From positions 248,001-312,000 of the forward strand of contig NZ_AGFX01000041.1 of NCBI RefSeq assembly GCF_000236805.1: DNA of 64,000 bases, read 5' to 3'. A program made the position numbers and the translations under genes. Numbering within the stretch: position 1 is the first letter of the stretch; the number at the start of each line of letters is the position of its first letter. The notes below the pieces were generated by a model. It worked only from the letters and a program-made list of their open reading frames with translations, was not told the origin of the DNA and did not search any database. Below, in pieces: positions 8,828 to 17,187 of the stretch. This DNA is from Paenibacillus peoriae KCTC 3763 (GTDB lineage: Bacteria; Bacillota; Bacilli; Paenibacillales; Paenibacillaceae).

Positions 8828-9529
8828 TTACTCGGCGTTTTTATAAAGCGCAAGTAGTTGCGTAAAGTCCGTAATAATCGCATCGGAACCCTTCAACTCG
8901 TCGTTTACGCCAAATCCGGCATAAGCGCAGCCGATAACCGTCTGTCCGTTCTTTTTGCCCGCTTCTACATCAGAGGAGCGGTCTCCAACCATCCATATGT
9001 TCGAAATATCATGCTTGCTCAACAAAATTTTCAGCAAATCCACTTTGGAAAGCGTGCTGTACTCCCCAGCACTGTACAAACCTTCAAAAATAGGAACCAA
9101 TTCATAGGCAGCAGCGATTCCCTTTACATAATCCTCCAGTCCGTTACTTGCTACAAATAGTCGGACACCCTGCTCATGGAGGACCTGGAGTGTTTCTTTT
9201 ACATGTGGATACAGCGCATGACTTCCGTTCTTTAATCCCTCCAGCTCTAGCTGAAGCAGCAGCTCGTCCGCTCTTCTGTGGGCTGCTTCACTGGCTTCCG
9301 GCATCACTCTTCTCCAGATTTCGTCCAGCAACATGCCCAAACTATTCAGAATAAGCTCTTCGGGAGGAGTCTCCCCTTCATAAAGCCCTTCGGCGCGCAG
9401 CGTATCAAACAGTTTGTGGTAGGCAGGTAACAGCAATGTCTCCGTCTGAAAAAGTGTACCGTCCATATCAAATACCATAGCCTCAGGCTTCTTCAACACA
9501 GGTGCATTGTTCATGTAGTTATCAGTCAT
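8828..9529 (-). CDS. HAD-superfamily hydrolase
   Basis: A 233-residue protein with HAD motif I MVFDMDGTLFQTE (two catalytic Asp), motif II VASNGL, a motif III lysine near TLSKVDLL, and motif IV MVGDRSSDVEAG. The helical cap between motifs I and II marks it as a subfamily I phosphatase of the phosphoglycolate phosphatase/beta-phosphoglucomutase type. The frame extends upstream to 9601, but AGGA five bases before the ATG at 9529 (MTDNYMNN) makes that start likelier. It converges on the ATP-grasp operon. Substrate not predictable. Confidence 0.82.
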   Translation of the reverse strand: MTDNYMNNAPVLKKPEAMVFDMDGTLFQTETLLLPAYHKLFDTLRAEGLYEGETPPEELILNSLGMLLDEIWRRVMPEASEAAHRRADELLLQLELEGLKNGSHALYPHVKETLQVLHEQGVRLFVASNGLEDYVKGIAAAYELVPIFEGLYSAGEYSTLSKVDLLKILLSKHDISNIWMVGDRSSDVEAGKKNGQTVIGCAYAGFGVNDELKGSDAIITDFTQLLALYKNAE

Positions 9530-9542
9530 TCCTTTCCTATGT

Positions 9543-9598
9543 AGGTTTACAACTTCAACCCCTCTCATGATAAGCAATAAGAGAGGTCGTGTAAACCT
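9543..9598 (-). promoter_or_regulatory. nested inverted repeat in the HAD gene leader
   Basis: Outer arms AGGTTTAC (9543-9550) and GTAAACCT (9591-9598) are perfect. Inner arms CCTCTC (9561-9566) and GAGAGG (9581-9586) are also perfect. The structure ends 13 bases before the HAD start codon. It could be an RNA leader hairpin or an operator. Confidence 0.45.
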
Positions 9599-9717
9599 CA
9601 TAGCGCATAGCAGCAGCCCTTCTATTTTTTTAAAATAGCTCTAAAACAATGCAAACCGCCCCAATACGAAAAATACGGGTCCGCAGTGTTCATGGATGCA
9701 GCCTCCGGTTCAAATGA

Positions 9718-12453
9718 TCAAATTGCCCTCGCGACACAGCAGAGTTCATGCCCTCGTTTCTCGCCTTGAAGTTTGGCCAGCAGCCCCATTTGTTCTGTAA
9801 AATCAAGCTCACCGTACAACGGATGGGCTTCCAGCAAGGCATCCAAACCGGAGGAAAGCTGACGGGTGAACAAAGCTACCGGGCGTAAGCCGGACTTGGC
9901 CAGTAGCTGCACCAACGTATGCTCCGAATAATGATACAAATGATCTTCCTTCGTGAATAAAGGTGAATAAGCGCCGTAAGCTTCATTGGTAAACGAGTTT
10001 TTATTGGGAACTGTAATATATAACGTCCCGTCAGGCTGAAGCTGTTCACGTAAGTCCGTCAAAAAAGCAATCGGGTCCGCAATATGCTCCAGCACATGCC
10101 AGCATGCAACAGCCTCGTATTGGTTATCCAAGGATAAGTCAGTATCCTCCTCTGTTTTTTCCGGTTCTTGTGGAAGATCATCTGTTTCAATTTTTCCGTT
10201 CCAATAACCTGGCAACAAATCTACATCATATTTGTCTTTGGCATAGACACGCGAGTCAACAGAAGGCTCAATCCCCACTGCATTCCATCCGCTTTGAAGC
10301 GCGGCATGGATAAATTCTCCGGCCCCCGATCCGATCTCGAGCAAATTTCCTTTGCCCGGACTGAACATATCCAGCAGCATAAGTCCAAAAAGGGCATGCT
10401 CCTCGTAAGTTGAAGCCGCAGCGCTATCTCGCATGGCAACCCATTTGGCATTATAAATCTCTGCAATCATATCCTCAGGCTGTATACGATCCACATCATT
10501 GCGGAAAACCAATCCACAGGAGCCGCACCCCAGCAGTGTAAAATGCTCATATCGATGAAATACGCCTATTTCAGATGAGCCGCATAATTTGCACTTCACG
10601 CCCTGCTCTGCTAAATTTTCCTGCGCTTCTCCCTGTTCATAAAATGTGTCCTTTGCTTCCTCGCTGATTTCCGGCTCTGGATTACCAACAACCTGAACAC
10701 TGGCGATCTTGGCGACATCCGAAGTGATACTGTGATGGATACCTTCATATTCAGAGGCCGGTTCGTCCCTTACTTGTTCGTCCCTTACTTTTTTGCTATC
10801 TTGATCTACCCAAAGCGTGAGCCGAGGATTCGGATCCAAAATCGATTCATATTGCTCTTTCCAGCCATAACGAGCATTCGGGTCCAACAGCTGGTACCGT
10901 TCAAATTTGGCTGCCCGAATAGCAGGTGTATACCATCCCCAATGCTGGATACGGTAGTTGCTAATCTCACTGGGAAGGTCAAGCACATTATCGGGAAATC
11001 TCCCGCAGTGCAAGGCTTGCTCCTTCCATTTATAAGAAAACCCTTCCTTGTATCGAATTAAAAATGGGTGATAATACCGATGGGCCTGCCAATAGTCATC
11101 ATCGCGATAATGCGTGGAAGTCCACATATCATACAGCCTGAAGCAAATCGTATCGGCTTTCGTTCCCGCTAACAAAGAATGTACCTCTTGAGCAAATCGG
11201 GATTCGAACATTTCGTCAGCATCCATATTCAAAATCCATTCCGGAGAGGAGGCCACAGTCTCTCGCCACTGCTGCTTCCGCAGTTCCACTTCATTGGCAA
11301 TCGAGGCTGTTTCATTCCGAATCAAACGCAGTGGAATTCCCTTCAGCAGCTCCCGGCACAATTCACCGCTACCGTCATGGCTGCCATCATCAATAATGAC
11401 CGCTTCATCAATGTATTCCCGATGGCTTCGGAGCACATCTCTGAGCTTGCGATCCGCCTCATTGTATACCGTCATGCTCAGCGTCAGTTTGGGCCTGGAG
11501 GCAGCTGGCGTATGAAGCTCACTTTGACGTGGTCCGGAGAATGCTTGCGGTACTACAAAAGAATCCGTAATGTACTTGGCAAAGACAGCAGACTCACGGA
11601 GATGATCAGGTATACCGGGTTGGTCCGTATTAGCAGCACTCGAAGTAAAATAATTTAGGGTAGATAGTAGCTGCTCTGCCTTGATCCGATCTGCTTCCCG
11701 GTACAAATGCATCGCCGGATAGTGCGTATCTACAAAAAGTGGAAATCCATACGCTGCCGCCCGGATACAAAAATGCCGATCTTCCCCCGAATAGGAAACG
11801 TTTTTAATTTTACCAAAGTGAACCCCTGCTTCCAGCGCCCGTCTGCGGATTAAGGTACAAGCTCCCAGCCCCCCCACCTCATATAAGCCGGGAATATGCA
11901 GCTGGTGTATAAAATGCAGCTCGCGATGTGCTCGCTCCTCTGCTGACAATACCTCGCCTTCTTCACGATGAAACAGATTATATTCGTCACTGACCCACAC
12001 CTGAGGCAACAGTGCCCCATCCGGCTGCCATCGTGTCCAGAAAATCTCGGATACGATATCCTTCTCCGTCTCTATCAGCCTGCACAGGGTACGGGAATGG
12101 AGAATCAGGTCTGAATCAACCAAAAATAGCGCGTCATAATGATGCTGAAGTGCATACTCAATGAGACGATTTTTAAAGCCGGCCACTTTCCAGACGAGGG
12201 CAGGCGGCCAATAGTGGGTGTGCTCATCACTGCGGTTCTCCGATTGCTGCAAACCTGTCAACAAGGGCATAACCCGCTCTGGCAGCCGATTGGCAAAATC
12301 AACAAGCCGCTTACTTGAGATCAGATTGTCATTATCATCGACAAACAAATAATCCGGCAGCACGTCAGGTGAGTCCAATCGCTCCAGTGCTTGAAGAAAC
12401 AAACTCAAAATTTCGGGCTTCTGATGTACCGGACTGCCGATTAGTATACGCAT
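9718..12453 (-). CDS. glycosyltransferase - glycosyltransferase - methyltransferase fusion
   Basis: A 911-residue protein with three parts. Residues 1 to about 290 form a GT-A-like domain (RILIGSPVHQ, LFVDDND, ALFLVDSDLIL), similar to Anp1-like transferases. Residues about 320-560 form a GT2-like domain (KLTLSMTVYNEAD, EAVIIDDGSHDGSGE, WILNMDADEMFES with its DxD). From about 640 there is a four-cysteine zinc-ribbon-like segment (CKLCGSSE...CGSCGLVF) and a class I SAM methyltransferase (LLEIGSGAGEFI, WHVLEHIADP). SD GGAGGTG precedes the ATG by seven bases. The likely role is building a modified surface or spore glycan; the acceptor is unknown. It lies between spore genes, but no sigma-E/K promoter was identified. 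Confidence 0.78.
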   Translation of the reverse strand: MRILIGSPVHQKPEILSLFLQALERLDSPDVLPDYLFVDDNDNLISSKRLVDFANRLPERVMPLLTGLQQSENRSDEHTHYWPPALVWKVAGFKNRLIEYALQHHYDALFLVDSDLILHSRTLCRLIETEKDIVSEIFWTRWQPDGALLPQVWVSDEYNLFHREEGEVLSAEERAHRELHFIHQLHIPGLYEVGGLGACTLIRRRALEAGVHFGKIKNVSYSGEDRHFCIRAAAYGFPLFVDTHYPAMHLYREADRIKAEQLLSTLNYFTSSAANTDQPGIPDHLRESAVFAKYITDSFVVPQAFSGPRQSELHTPAASRPKLTLSMTVYNEADRKLRDVLRSHREYIDEAVIIDDGSHDGSGELCRELLKGIPLRLIRNETASIANEVELRKQQWRETVASSPEWILNMDADEMFESRFAQEVHSLLAGTKADTICFRLYDMWTSTHYRDDDYWQAHRYYHPFLIRYKEGFSYKWKEQALHCGRFPDNVLDLPSEISNYRIQHWGWYTPAIRAAKFERYQLLDPNARYGWKEQYESILDPNPRLTLWVDQDSKKVRDEQVRDEPASEYEGIHHSITSDVAKIASVQVVGNPEPEISEEAKDTFYEQGEAQENLAEQGVKCKLCGSSEIGVFHRYEHFTLLGCGSCGLVFRNDVDRIQPEDMIAEIYNAKWVAMRDSAAASTYEEHALFGLMLLDMFSPGKGNLLEIGSGAGEFIHAALQSGWNAVGIEPSVDSRVYAKDKYDVDLLPGYWNGKIETDDLPQEPEKTEEDTDLSLDNQYEAVACWHVLEHIADPIAFLTDLREQLQPDGTLYITVPNKNSFTNEAYGAYSPLFTKEDHLYHYSEHTLVQLLAKSGLRPVALFTRQLSSGLDALLEAHPLYGELDFTEQMGLLAKLQGEKRGHELCCVARAI

Positions 12454-12569
12454 GAGTCAACACCTCCATCAGGTGAAAGCTCATAACTGTCCCCCTCCAT
12501 GTCCTAGCGCATACCATAATTGCGATCAAGCGATAAGGAGTGAACGTGATATGAATGGACTTTCACCTG
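12451..12569 (-). promoter_or_regulatory. possible translation-control leader of the glycosyltransferase gene
   Basis: CTTTCACCTG (plus strand 12560-12569) is perfectly complementary to CAGGTGAAAG at 12470-12479, which lies just upstream of the SD. The CACCT of that second segment can instead pair with the AGGTG of the SD (12461-12465), closing a five-base loop and hiding the ribosome site. The two pairings exclude each other. This is read by eye with no folding calculation. Confidence 0.35.
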
Positions 12570-12906
12570 GAAATATCAATGGAAACACATCAATCCAAAA
12601 ATACAATCTTCCCATTCGACTATAGAATTCATTCCTGGCCGCACATGCTAATCCCGAATTTCATGCATCTGTAAAGCTGCAATCATACAGAGTGAAATGA
12701 ACGGTCTATCCAAGCCCTCCCCCCTCGCATCAGACTTTGATGTTCTAATTTATTAGTGCAAGATTGAATTTATGATCATGATACAGGCTTCACTCGTTCA
12801 ATTGGGATAACTACATACTGAGCAGGCTTTCTCAATATTACATTTGCGTCAACAAATCCATCGTGCCAAACAATTGATATTAGTTTATTTTATGTAAATT
12901 TTACTC
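12570..12906. other. intergenic region without a recognised gene
   Basis: About 340 AT-rich bases between the glycosyltransferase leader and the cotJ terminator. I saw no open frame with a ribosome site and no known riboswitch consensus. Promoter elements of the minus-strand glycosyltransferase gene must lie at the left end. Confidence 0.5.
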
Positions 12907-12948
12907 AAAAAAAGAAAGGCCACCTGCACTTGATGCTTGCAGATGGCC
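12907..12948 (-). terminator. terminator of cotJABC
   Basis: On the minus strand GGCCATCTGCA and TGCAGGTGGCC form a stem followed by a T-rich tract (A run at 12907-12917 on the plus strand), 36 bases after the cotJC stop. Confidence 0.85.
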
Positions 12949-12983
12949 ATCTCTATGAGTAACATGCTGTTACAAAAACTCCC

Positions 12984-13553
12984 TCAAAATACTTTCTTCC
13001 GGTCTCGTTCCCCCTTCAAAATTTCCACAGACTCGCGGAAACGGAGCGAATGGATTATTTCACGCTCACGCAAAAACTTCAAACTATCCTGCAAATCCAC
13101 ATCATCTGTCAAATCAATCAGCCACTGGTATGTAGCTCTCGCCTTTTCCTCTGCCGCAATGTCCTCATACAAATCGGCGATGGGATCGCCTTTGGCCTGA
13201 ATATAGGTCGCTGTAAAAGGAACCCCGCCTGCGCTTTGGTAAAATAACGCACGGTCATGGGCCGCATAATGTTCGCCCAGACCGGCCGCTTTCAATTGCT
13301 CCACACTCGCATCCTTCGTCAGCTTGTAAATCATCGTGGCAATCATCTCGAGGTGGGCAAATTCCTCCGTGCCTATATCATTTAATACACCGATGACCTT
13401 ATCGGGAATTGTATAACGCTGATTCAGGTAACGCAAAGCTGCAGCGAGCTCACCATCCGCTCCCCCATACTGCTCCATGAGCAACTTGGCCATGTGAGGA
13501 TCACATTTGCTAACACGTACAGGATATTGCAGCTTCTTCTCATATACCCACAT
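12984..13553 (-). CDS. cotJC: CotJC, manganese-catalase-like spore coat protein
   Basis: A 189-residue ferritin-like four-helix protein homologous to CotJC. It starts MWVYEKKLQYPV and has the catalase-type metal ligand pattern: GGADGELAAALRYL (Glu), IGTEEFAHLEMIATMI (E-E-x-x-H), AAEEKARATYQ (E) and a late REREIIHSLRF (E-x-x-H). Full-length for the family. GGAGG stands seven bases before the ATG. It is the last gene of the cotJ operon. CotJ proteins are inner-coat components expressed in the mother cell; catalase activity is inferred from the ligands. Confidence 0.93.
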   Translation of the reverse strand: MWVYEKKLQYPVRVSKCDPHMAKLLMEQYGGADGELAAALRYLNQRYTIPDKVIGVLNDIGTEEFAHLEMIATMIYKLTKDASVEQLKAAGLGEHYAAHDRALFYQSAGGVPFTATYIQAKGDPIADLYEDIAAEEKARATYQWLIDLTDDVDLQDSLKFLREREIIHSLRFRESVEILKGERDRKKVF

Positions 13554-13586
13554 TCATGTTCCTCCTTTATAAAAGGTTGTACCTGC

Positions 13587-14078
13587 CTATACCTGCCACG
13601 GCCAAGGGGACTGACTCCACTCCCAAGGATATTTGGAATAGGCACGGCCAAAGTTTTGCAAAGGCCCATAGAGAAGCTGATACTCGTTAGCAATCGCAGT
13701 TCTTTCCTGTGTGAGCTTATTGAACTGTTCAATCGCCTGCAAATCATCCGGGTGCGTATTCAGATACAAATTCAGCTCAACCAAGACAAAATCCACCGCT
13801 TGGAGCTTCTCCAACAGCGCATAAAACTGTGCATCCCCCGGTTTGGGGTGGGGTGTGTAGCTCGGGTGCGGGTCTCTGGCTTGATTGTAATCCTGAGCTT
13901 GGCTCTGGTTGGGGTTTTGGTCTTGATTTTGATACTGGTGCTGGTACTGATACGGATTGGAATAGGGGGTATGGTTTTGATTCTGCTGTTGATGCTGACT
14001 TTCTTGCTCGTGTGGCTGTTGAGACTGGTTGTGGGTCTGACCCTGATTTGAATTTGGATTTGGATTTGGATGCTCCAT
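13587..14078 (-). CDS. cotJB: CotJB with a long Gln/Asn-rich N-terminal extension
   Basis: The last 85 or so residues of this 163-residue protein (YALLEKLQAVDFVLVELNLYLNTHP...WPWQV) are the whole of a usual CotJB. The first 78 residues are a low-complexity stretch of Asn, Gln, Pro, His and Tyr. The underlying DNA is a run of degenerate hexamer-like repeats around 13880-14070. GGAGGCG precedes the ATG, and the start lies one base after the cotJA stop. CotJB is a spore coat morphogenesis partner of CotJC. The extension might self-assemble, but that is speculation. Confidence 0.9.
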   Translation of the reverse strand: MEHPNPNPNSNQGQTHNQSQQPHEQESQHQQQNQNHTPYSNPYQYQHQYQNQDQNPNQSQAQDYNQARDPHPSYTPHPKPGDAQFYALLEKLQAVDFVLVELNLYLNTHPDDLQAIEQFNKLTQERTAIANEYQLLYGPLQNFGRAYSKYPWEWSQSPWPWQV

Positions 14079-14079
14079 G

Positions 14080-14304
14080 TTACTCGCCTCCCTCCTGGTT
14101 TCGCATAGGCTGATAAGGGCTGAAAAGCAATGGCCATAGCGTTCCTCTCGTCAGCGCCTCTTCTGGACTAAATTGTGGCAGACCGGGGGGCTGGAATGGT
14201 ATAAACAGATTGGGCGGTAACACATAAGTCTTGCACAGTATGGGCGGGCACGGATCGAACGGACCGACAAACGGTGCATACTCACCTTGCTGGGGAAATT
14301 TCAC
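14080..14304 (-). CDS. cotJA: CotJA spore coat protein
   Basis: A 74-residue Pro-rich protein with the CotJA signature: FVGPFDPCPPILCKTYVLPPNLFIPFQPPGLPQ-type cysteine/proline block followed by EEALTRGTLWPLLFSPY. GGAGG lies nine bases before a GTG start. It is the first gene of a tightly packed cotJABC operon. In Bacillus the operon is read by the mother-cell sigma-E polymerase; I could not place a convincing sigma-E box here. Confidence 0.9.
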   Translation of the reverse strand: MKFPQQGEYAPFVGPFDPCPPILCKTYVLPPNLFIPFQPPGLPQFSPEEALTRGTLWPLLFSPYQPMRNQEGGE

Positions 14305-14390
14305 GGGCCGGGACCTCCTTTGATTGATCCATCTGCTTTACTATTCAACATATGCCGCATCGCCCAAGTCTCGAACAAAAAATTGCAGTT

Positions 14391-14432
14391 AAAAAAAGAA
14401 CCTTCAAAACCACAATAACGTGGATTCAAAGG
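14391..14432 (-). terminator. terminator after the CorC-like gene
   Basis: Minus-strand arms around CCTTTGAATCCAC and GTGGTTTTGAAGG are followed by seven Ts, about 60 bases past the stop. Confidence 0.8.
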
Positions 14433-14494
14433 CTCCTTCTCTATTCTTCTATAATAACTTACATACCTGAACTGACCGCACCTATCTATTGGGA

Positions 14495-15850
14495 TCAGGA
14501 TTCATCGGTAGAAAGCTCATCTTCAATCACAGGTTCAGGCTTACGATGAATTTTAACCCTCATTATGCGAAGCCTGGTTGCTTCCTCCACCTCAAAGGTC
14601 AGATTATAAAACTCAATTTTCTTCCCTTTCACCGGGCTGCCTTCCAATTCCTTGAATAGCCAGCCTCCGATGGAATCCACCTCGTCGTCTTCAATACTCA
14701 CACCAGTCAAATCATTGACATCCTCAATGAGCATACGGCCATCCACAGAGATAAAGTTTTCTTTTATTTCCACGCTCGGACGCTCATCCTCAAACTCATC
14801 ATAGAGGTCCCCGACGATTTCCTCCAAAATTTCCTCAGCTGTTAGCAATCCGGCCGTTCCGCCGTATTCATCCACCACGAGGGTCATTTGGGAATGCTTT
14901 TTCTGCATAAGACGGAGCACTTGACTCACTTCCATAGACTCCGGTACATTCAAAATAGGACGTACTACCGAGGCCAGATCCAGTTGCTCCCCTTGCTCAG
15001 CTAACAGAAGATCCGTAATATGAACAAAACCGATAATCTGATCTTTGTCCTCGACCGCTACCGGGTAGCGAGAATGCTTGGTATCACTGACGATTTTCAG
15101 ATTTTCCTTGAACGATAAGTTTGTGTACAAACAGTCCATATCCGTACGGGGCAGCATAATTTCACGGGCAAGCAAGTCGGAAAAATCAAAAATATTATCC
15201 ATCAGCTTGATTTCGTCCTTATCAATCACACCGCTTTTGGCGCTCTGATTCATCAATATCCGAATTTCTTCCTCCGAATGCGCCGCTTCGGCTTCACTTG
15301 CTGGCTGAATGCCGAATGTTCGCAGCAGTAAATTCGCAGCCGCATTCAATACCCAGATCACGGGCAGAAAAATCTTGTAGAAGAGCAGCAAAGGAGCCGA
15401 TAAAAATAACGCCACCCCTTCGGTTTTCTGAATCGCCAGAGACTTTGGAGCCAGCTCGCCCAATACAATATGCAAAAAGGTAATTACGCAAAATCCAACA
15501 ACTACGGATACTGTTGTAATCAGTGTACTATCAGTTACACCGAGTTTATGCATGAGTGGCTCTATCAGGTAGCCGGATATTGCTGGCTCACCAATCCAGC
15601 CCAAGCCGAGTGAAGCCAGCGTAATGCCCAGTTGGGTGGCGGACAGATAAGCATCCAGCTTTTGGTTCACCTTCAGCGCATAGCCTGCCAGGCGATGACC
15701 CTCGCTTTGGAGCTGCGTCAATCGGGATTGGCGCATTTTGACCAGCGAAAACTCTGCGGCCACAAATACACCGTTAAGAAAGACAAGCAGCAGTACCAAG
15801 AGGAGATTCACAACTAGCAATCCCCAATGAAACTCGGTATGACCTTCCAA
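14495..15850 (-). CDS. CNNM/CorC-HlyC family membrane protein
   Basis: A protein of about 451 residues. It carries an N-terminal DUF21/CNNM membrane domain (LLVLLLVFLNGVFVAAEFSLVKMRQSR, ATQLGITLASLGLGWIGEPA, HIVLGELAPKSLAIQ), two CBS domains (EIMLPRTDMDCLYTNLSF; HSQMTLVVDEYGGTAGLLTAEDI-like) and a C-terminal CorC_HlyC domain (SVDGRMLIEDVNDLTG). Family members are linked to Mg2+ export. The frame opens at ATG 15880 without a visible SD. The TTG at 15850 has GGGGAG six bases upstream and is preferred. No operon partner is evident. Confidence 0.88.
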   Translation of the reverse strand: MEGHTEFHWGLLVVNLLLVLLLVFLNGVFVAAEFSLVKMRQSRLTQLQSEGHRLAGYALKVNQKLDAYLSATQLGITLASLGLGWIGEPAISGYLIEPLMHKLGVTDSTLITTVSVVVGFCVITFLHIVLGELAPKSLAIQKTEGVALFLSAPLLLFYKIFLPVIWVLNAAANLLLRTFGIQPASEAEAAHSEEEIRILMNQSAKSGVIDKDEIKLMDNIFDFSDLLAREIMLPRTDMDCLYTNLSFKENLKIVSDTKHSRYPVAVEDKDQIIGFVHITDLLLAEQGEQLDLASVVRPILNVPESMEVSQVLRLMQKKHSQMTLVVDEYGGTAGLLTAEEILEEIVGDLYDEFEDERPSVEIKENFISVDGRMLIEDVNDLTGVSIEDDEVDSIGGWLFKELEGSPVKGKKIEFYNLTFEVEEATRLRIMRVKIHRKPEPVIEDELSTDES

Positions 15851-15959
15851 TACGAACTCCCCATTTCTTATAGATAGCATTTTGCATCATTTGACTTGCA
15901 GCACTCATCGTGAACTATCTAGACGAATTGAAAGTTGCGAATGACATAATGCAACATGC

Positions 15960-17090
15960 TTATAGTTGTAATGCTTTTCTTGATTTAAAATCTACACCCT
16001 TGTAATACATATCCGCGACAAGCAGATTCGGTCCACAGCAGGCAGCGGCATCACAATGGCAGTTGACGGTCTGGTTTAGCGGATGATCATTCAGCCATTC
16101 ACCGAAAATTTCGTCCAAACCCTGCTCCTGAATGTTTCCAAAAGCAGGAATGTCTGCGAAATCCGTCACGTACACGTTACCCGTGAACATATTCACATTA
16201 ACGCGGTTTCTACCATCCGGATCATTACGAACTGTAATATTCGGTTCCTGACGCAGGCGGCGTAGCAGCTTGCGATCCTCCTCCCGGTCGGAGCATGCAA
16301 AGAACGGCAGAGTGCCAAATAACATCCACATATCCTGATTACGCACATCCAGCAACTTATGGATCGCGCTGCGCATATCGTCGAGTGAGAGCACAGGCAA
16401 GGCAGAGGCAAAATTGGATGCGTACATCGGATGAACCTCATGCCGTCGGCATCCCATTTCATTGATTAACTGATGAATGCCGTCCAGCTTCGTATGAGTC
16501 CGATAATTAATCATGGATTCAGCTGAAATGAACATGCCCATCTCACTTAGCTTGTGAGTATTCTCCACCATTTTCTCATAAAGACGAACAGCACCCGCGC
16601 GTGGAGTCGGACGTCCGGTATTCGCAAAACCCACTTCATAAAAATCGTCGGCATTCAAATAATTAAACGATATATGCATGACATCCAGATAAGGAAGCAT
16701 CTTCTCATATCTGTGGATATCCAATGTCAGGTTGGAGTTAATTTGCGAGCGAATACCGCGCTCCTTGGCATATTTCAGCAGCGGTACGATCACTTCGTCA
16801 ACCGTTTTATCAAGCAAAGCAGGTTCTCCACCAGTAATACTGATCGTCTCCAGATGCTCGACCTCATCCAACCGCTTCAGCATCAGATCTAGCGGTAGGA
16901 AAGGAGCCTCCTTCATGACCAGCATATCGCCAACAGCGCAGTGCTCACAACGCATATTGCACAGATGCGTTACAGTCATTTCCACACTTGTCAGCAAATG
17001 GCGGCCATATGTACGCAGCGAGACAATCGGGTCCCACGGATCATAAGCTGGCGATATTGGGAGAAATGAATTATTTTGTAGAACTGTCAT
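15960..17090 (-). CDS. yfkAB: YfkAB radical SAM protein with CxCxxxxC motif
   Basis: A 376-residue radical SAM enzyme. The iron-sulfur cluster motif is CNMRCEHC at about residue 42, followed by SITGGEPALL for SAM binding. The C-terminus carries NCHCDAAACCGPN, the CxCxxxxC signature that defines the YfkAB subfamily, probably an auxiliary cluster site. AGGTG precedes the ATG by eight bases. The reaction is not known. It has about 100 bases to each side, so it is probably a single-gene unit. Confidence 0.9.
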   Translation of the reverse strand: MTVLQNNSFLPISPAYDPWDPIVSLRTYGRHLLTSVEMTVTHLCNMRCEHCAVGDMLVMKEAPFLPLDLMLKRLDEVEHLETISITGGEPALLDKTVDEVIVPLLKYAKERGIRSQINSNLTLDIHRYEKMLPYLDVMHISFNYLNADDFYEVGFANTGRPTPRAGAVRLYEKMVENTHKLSEMGMFISAESMINYRTHTKLDGIHQLINEMGCRRHEVHPMYASNFASALPVLSLDDMRSAIHKLLDVRNQDMWMLFGTLPFFACSDREEDRKLLRRLRQEPNITVRNDPDGRNRVNVNMFTGNVYVTDFADIPAFGNIQEQGLDEIFGEWLNDHPLNQTVNCHCDAAACCGPNLLVADMYYKGVDFKSRKALQL

Positions 17091-17187
17091 TATGTTTTCA
17101 CCTTATTTCTGTTATTAACCTCAAAAGACGTATAATTATCATATCATGATGTGTAAAGCGTCTGCATGCTTTCTTCCACATCTTCTG

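Noticed and set aside
13828-14113. Long plus-strand frames opposite cotJB
   Set aside because: They are by-products of the repetitive Asn/Gln codons on the other strand and have no ribosome site.
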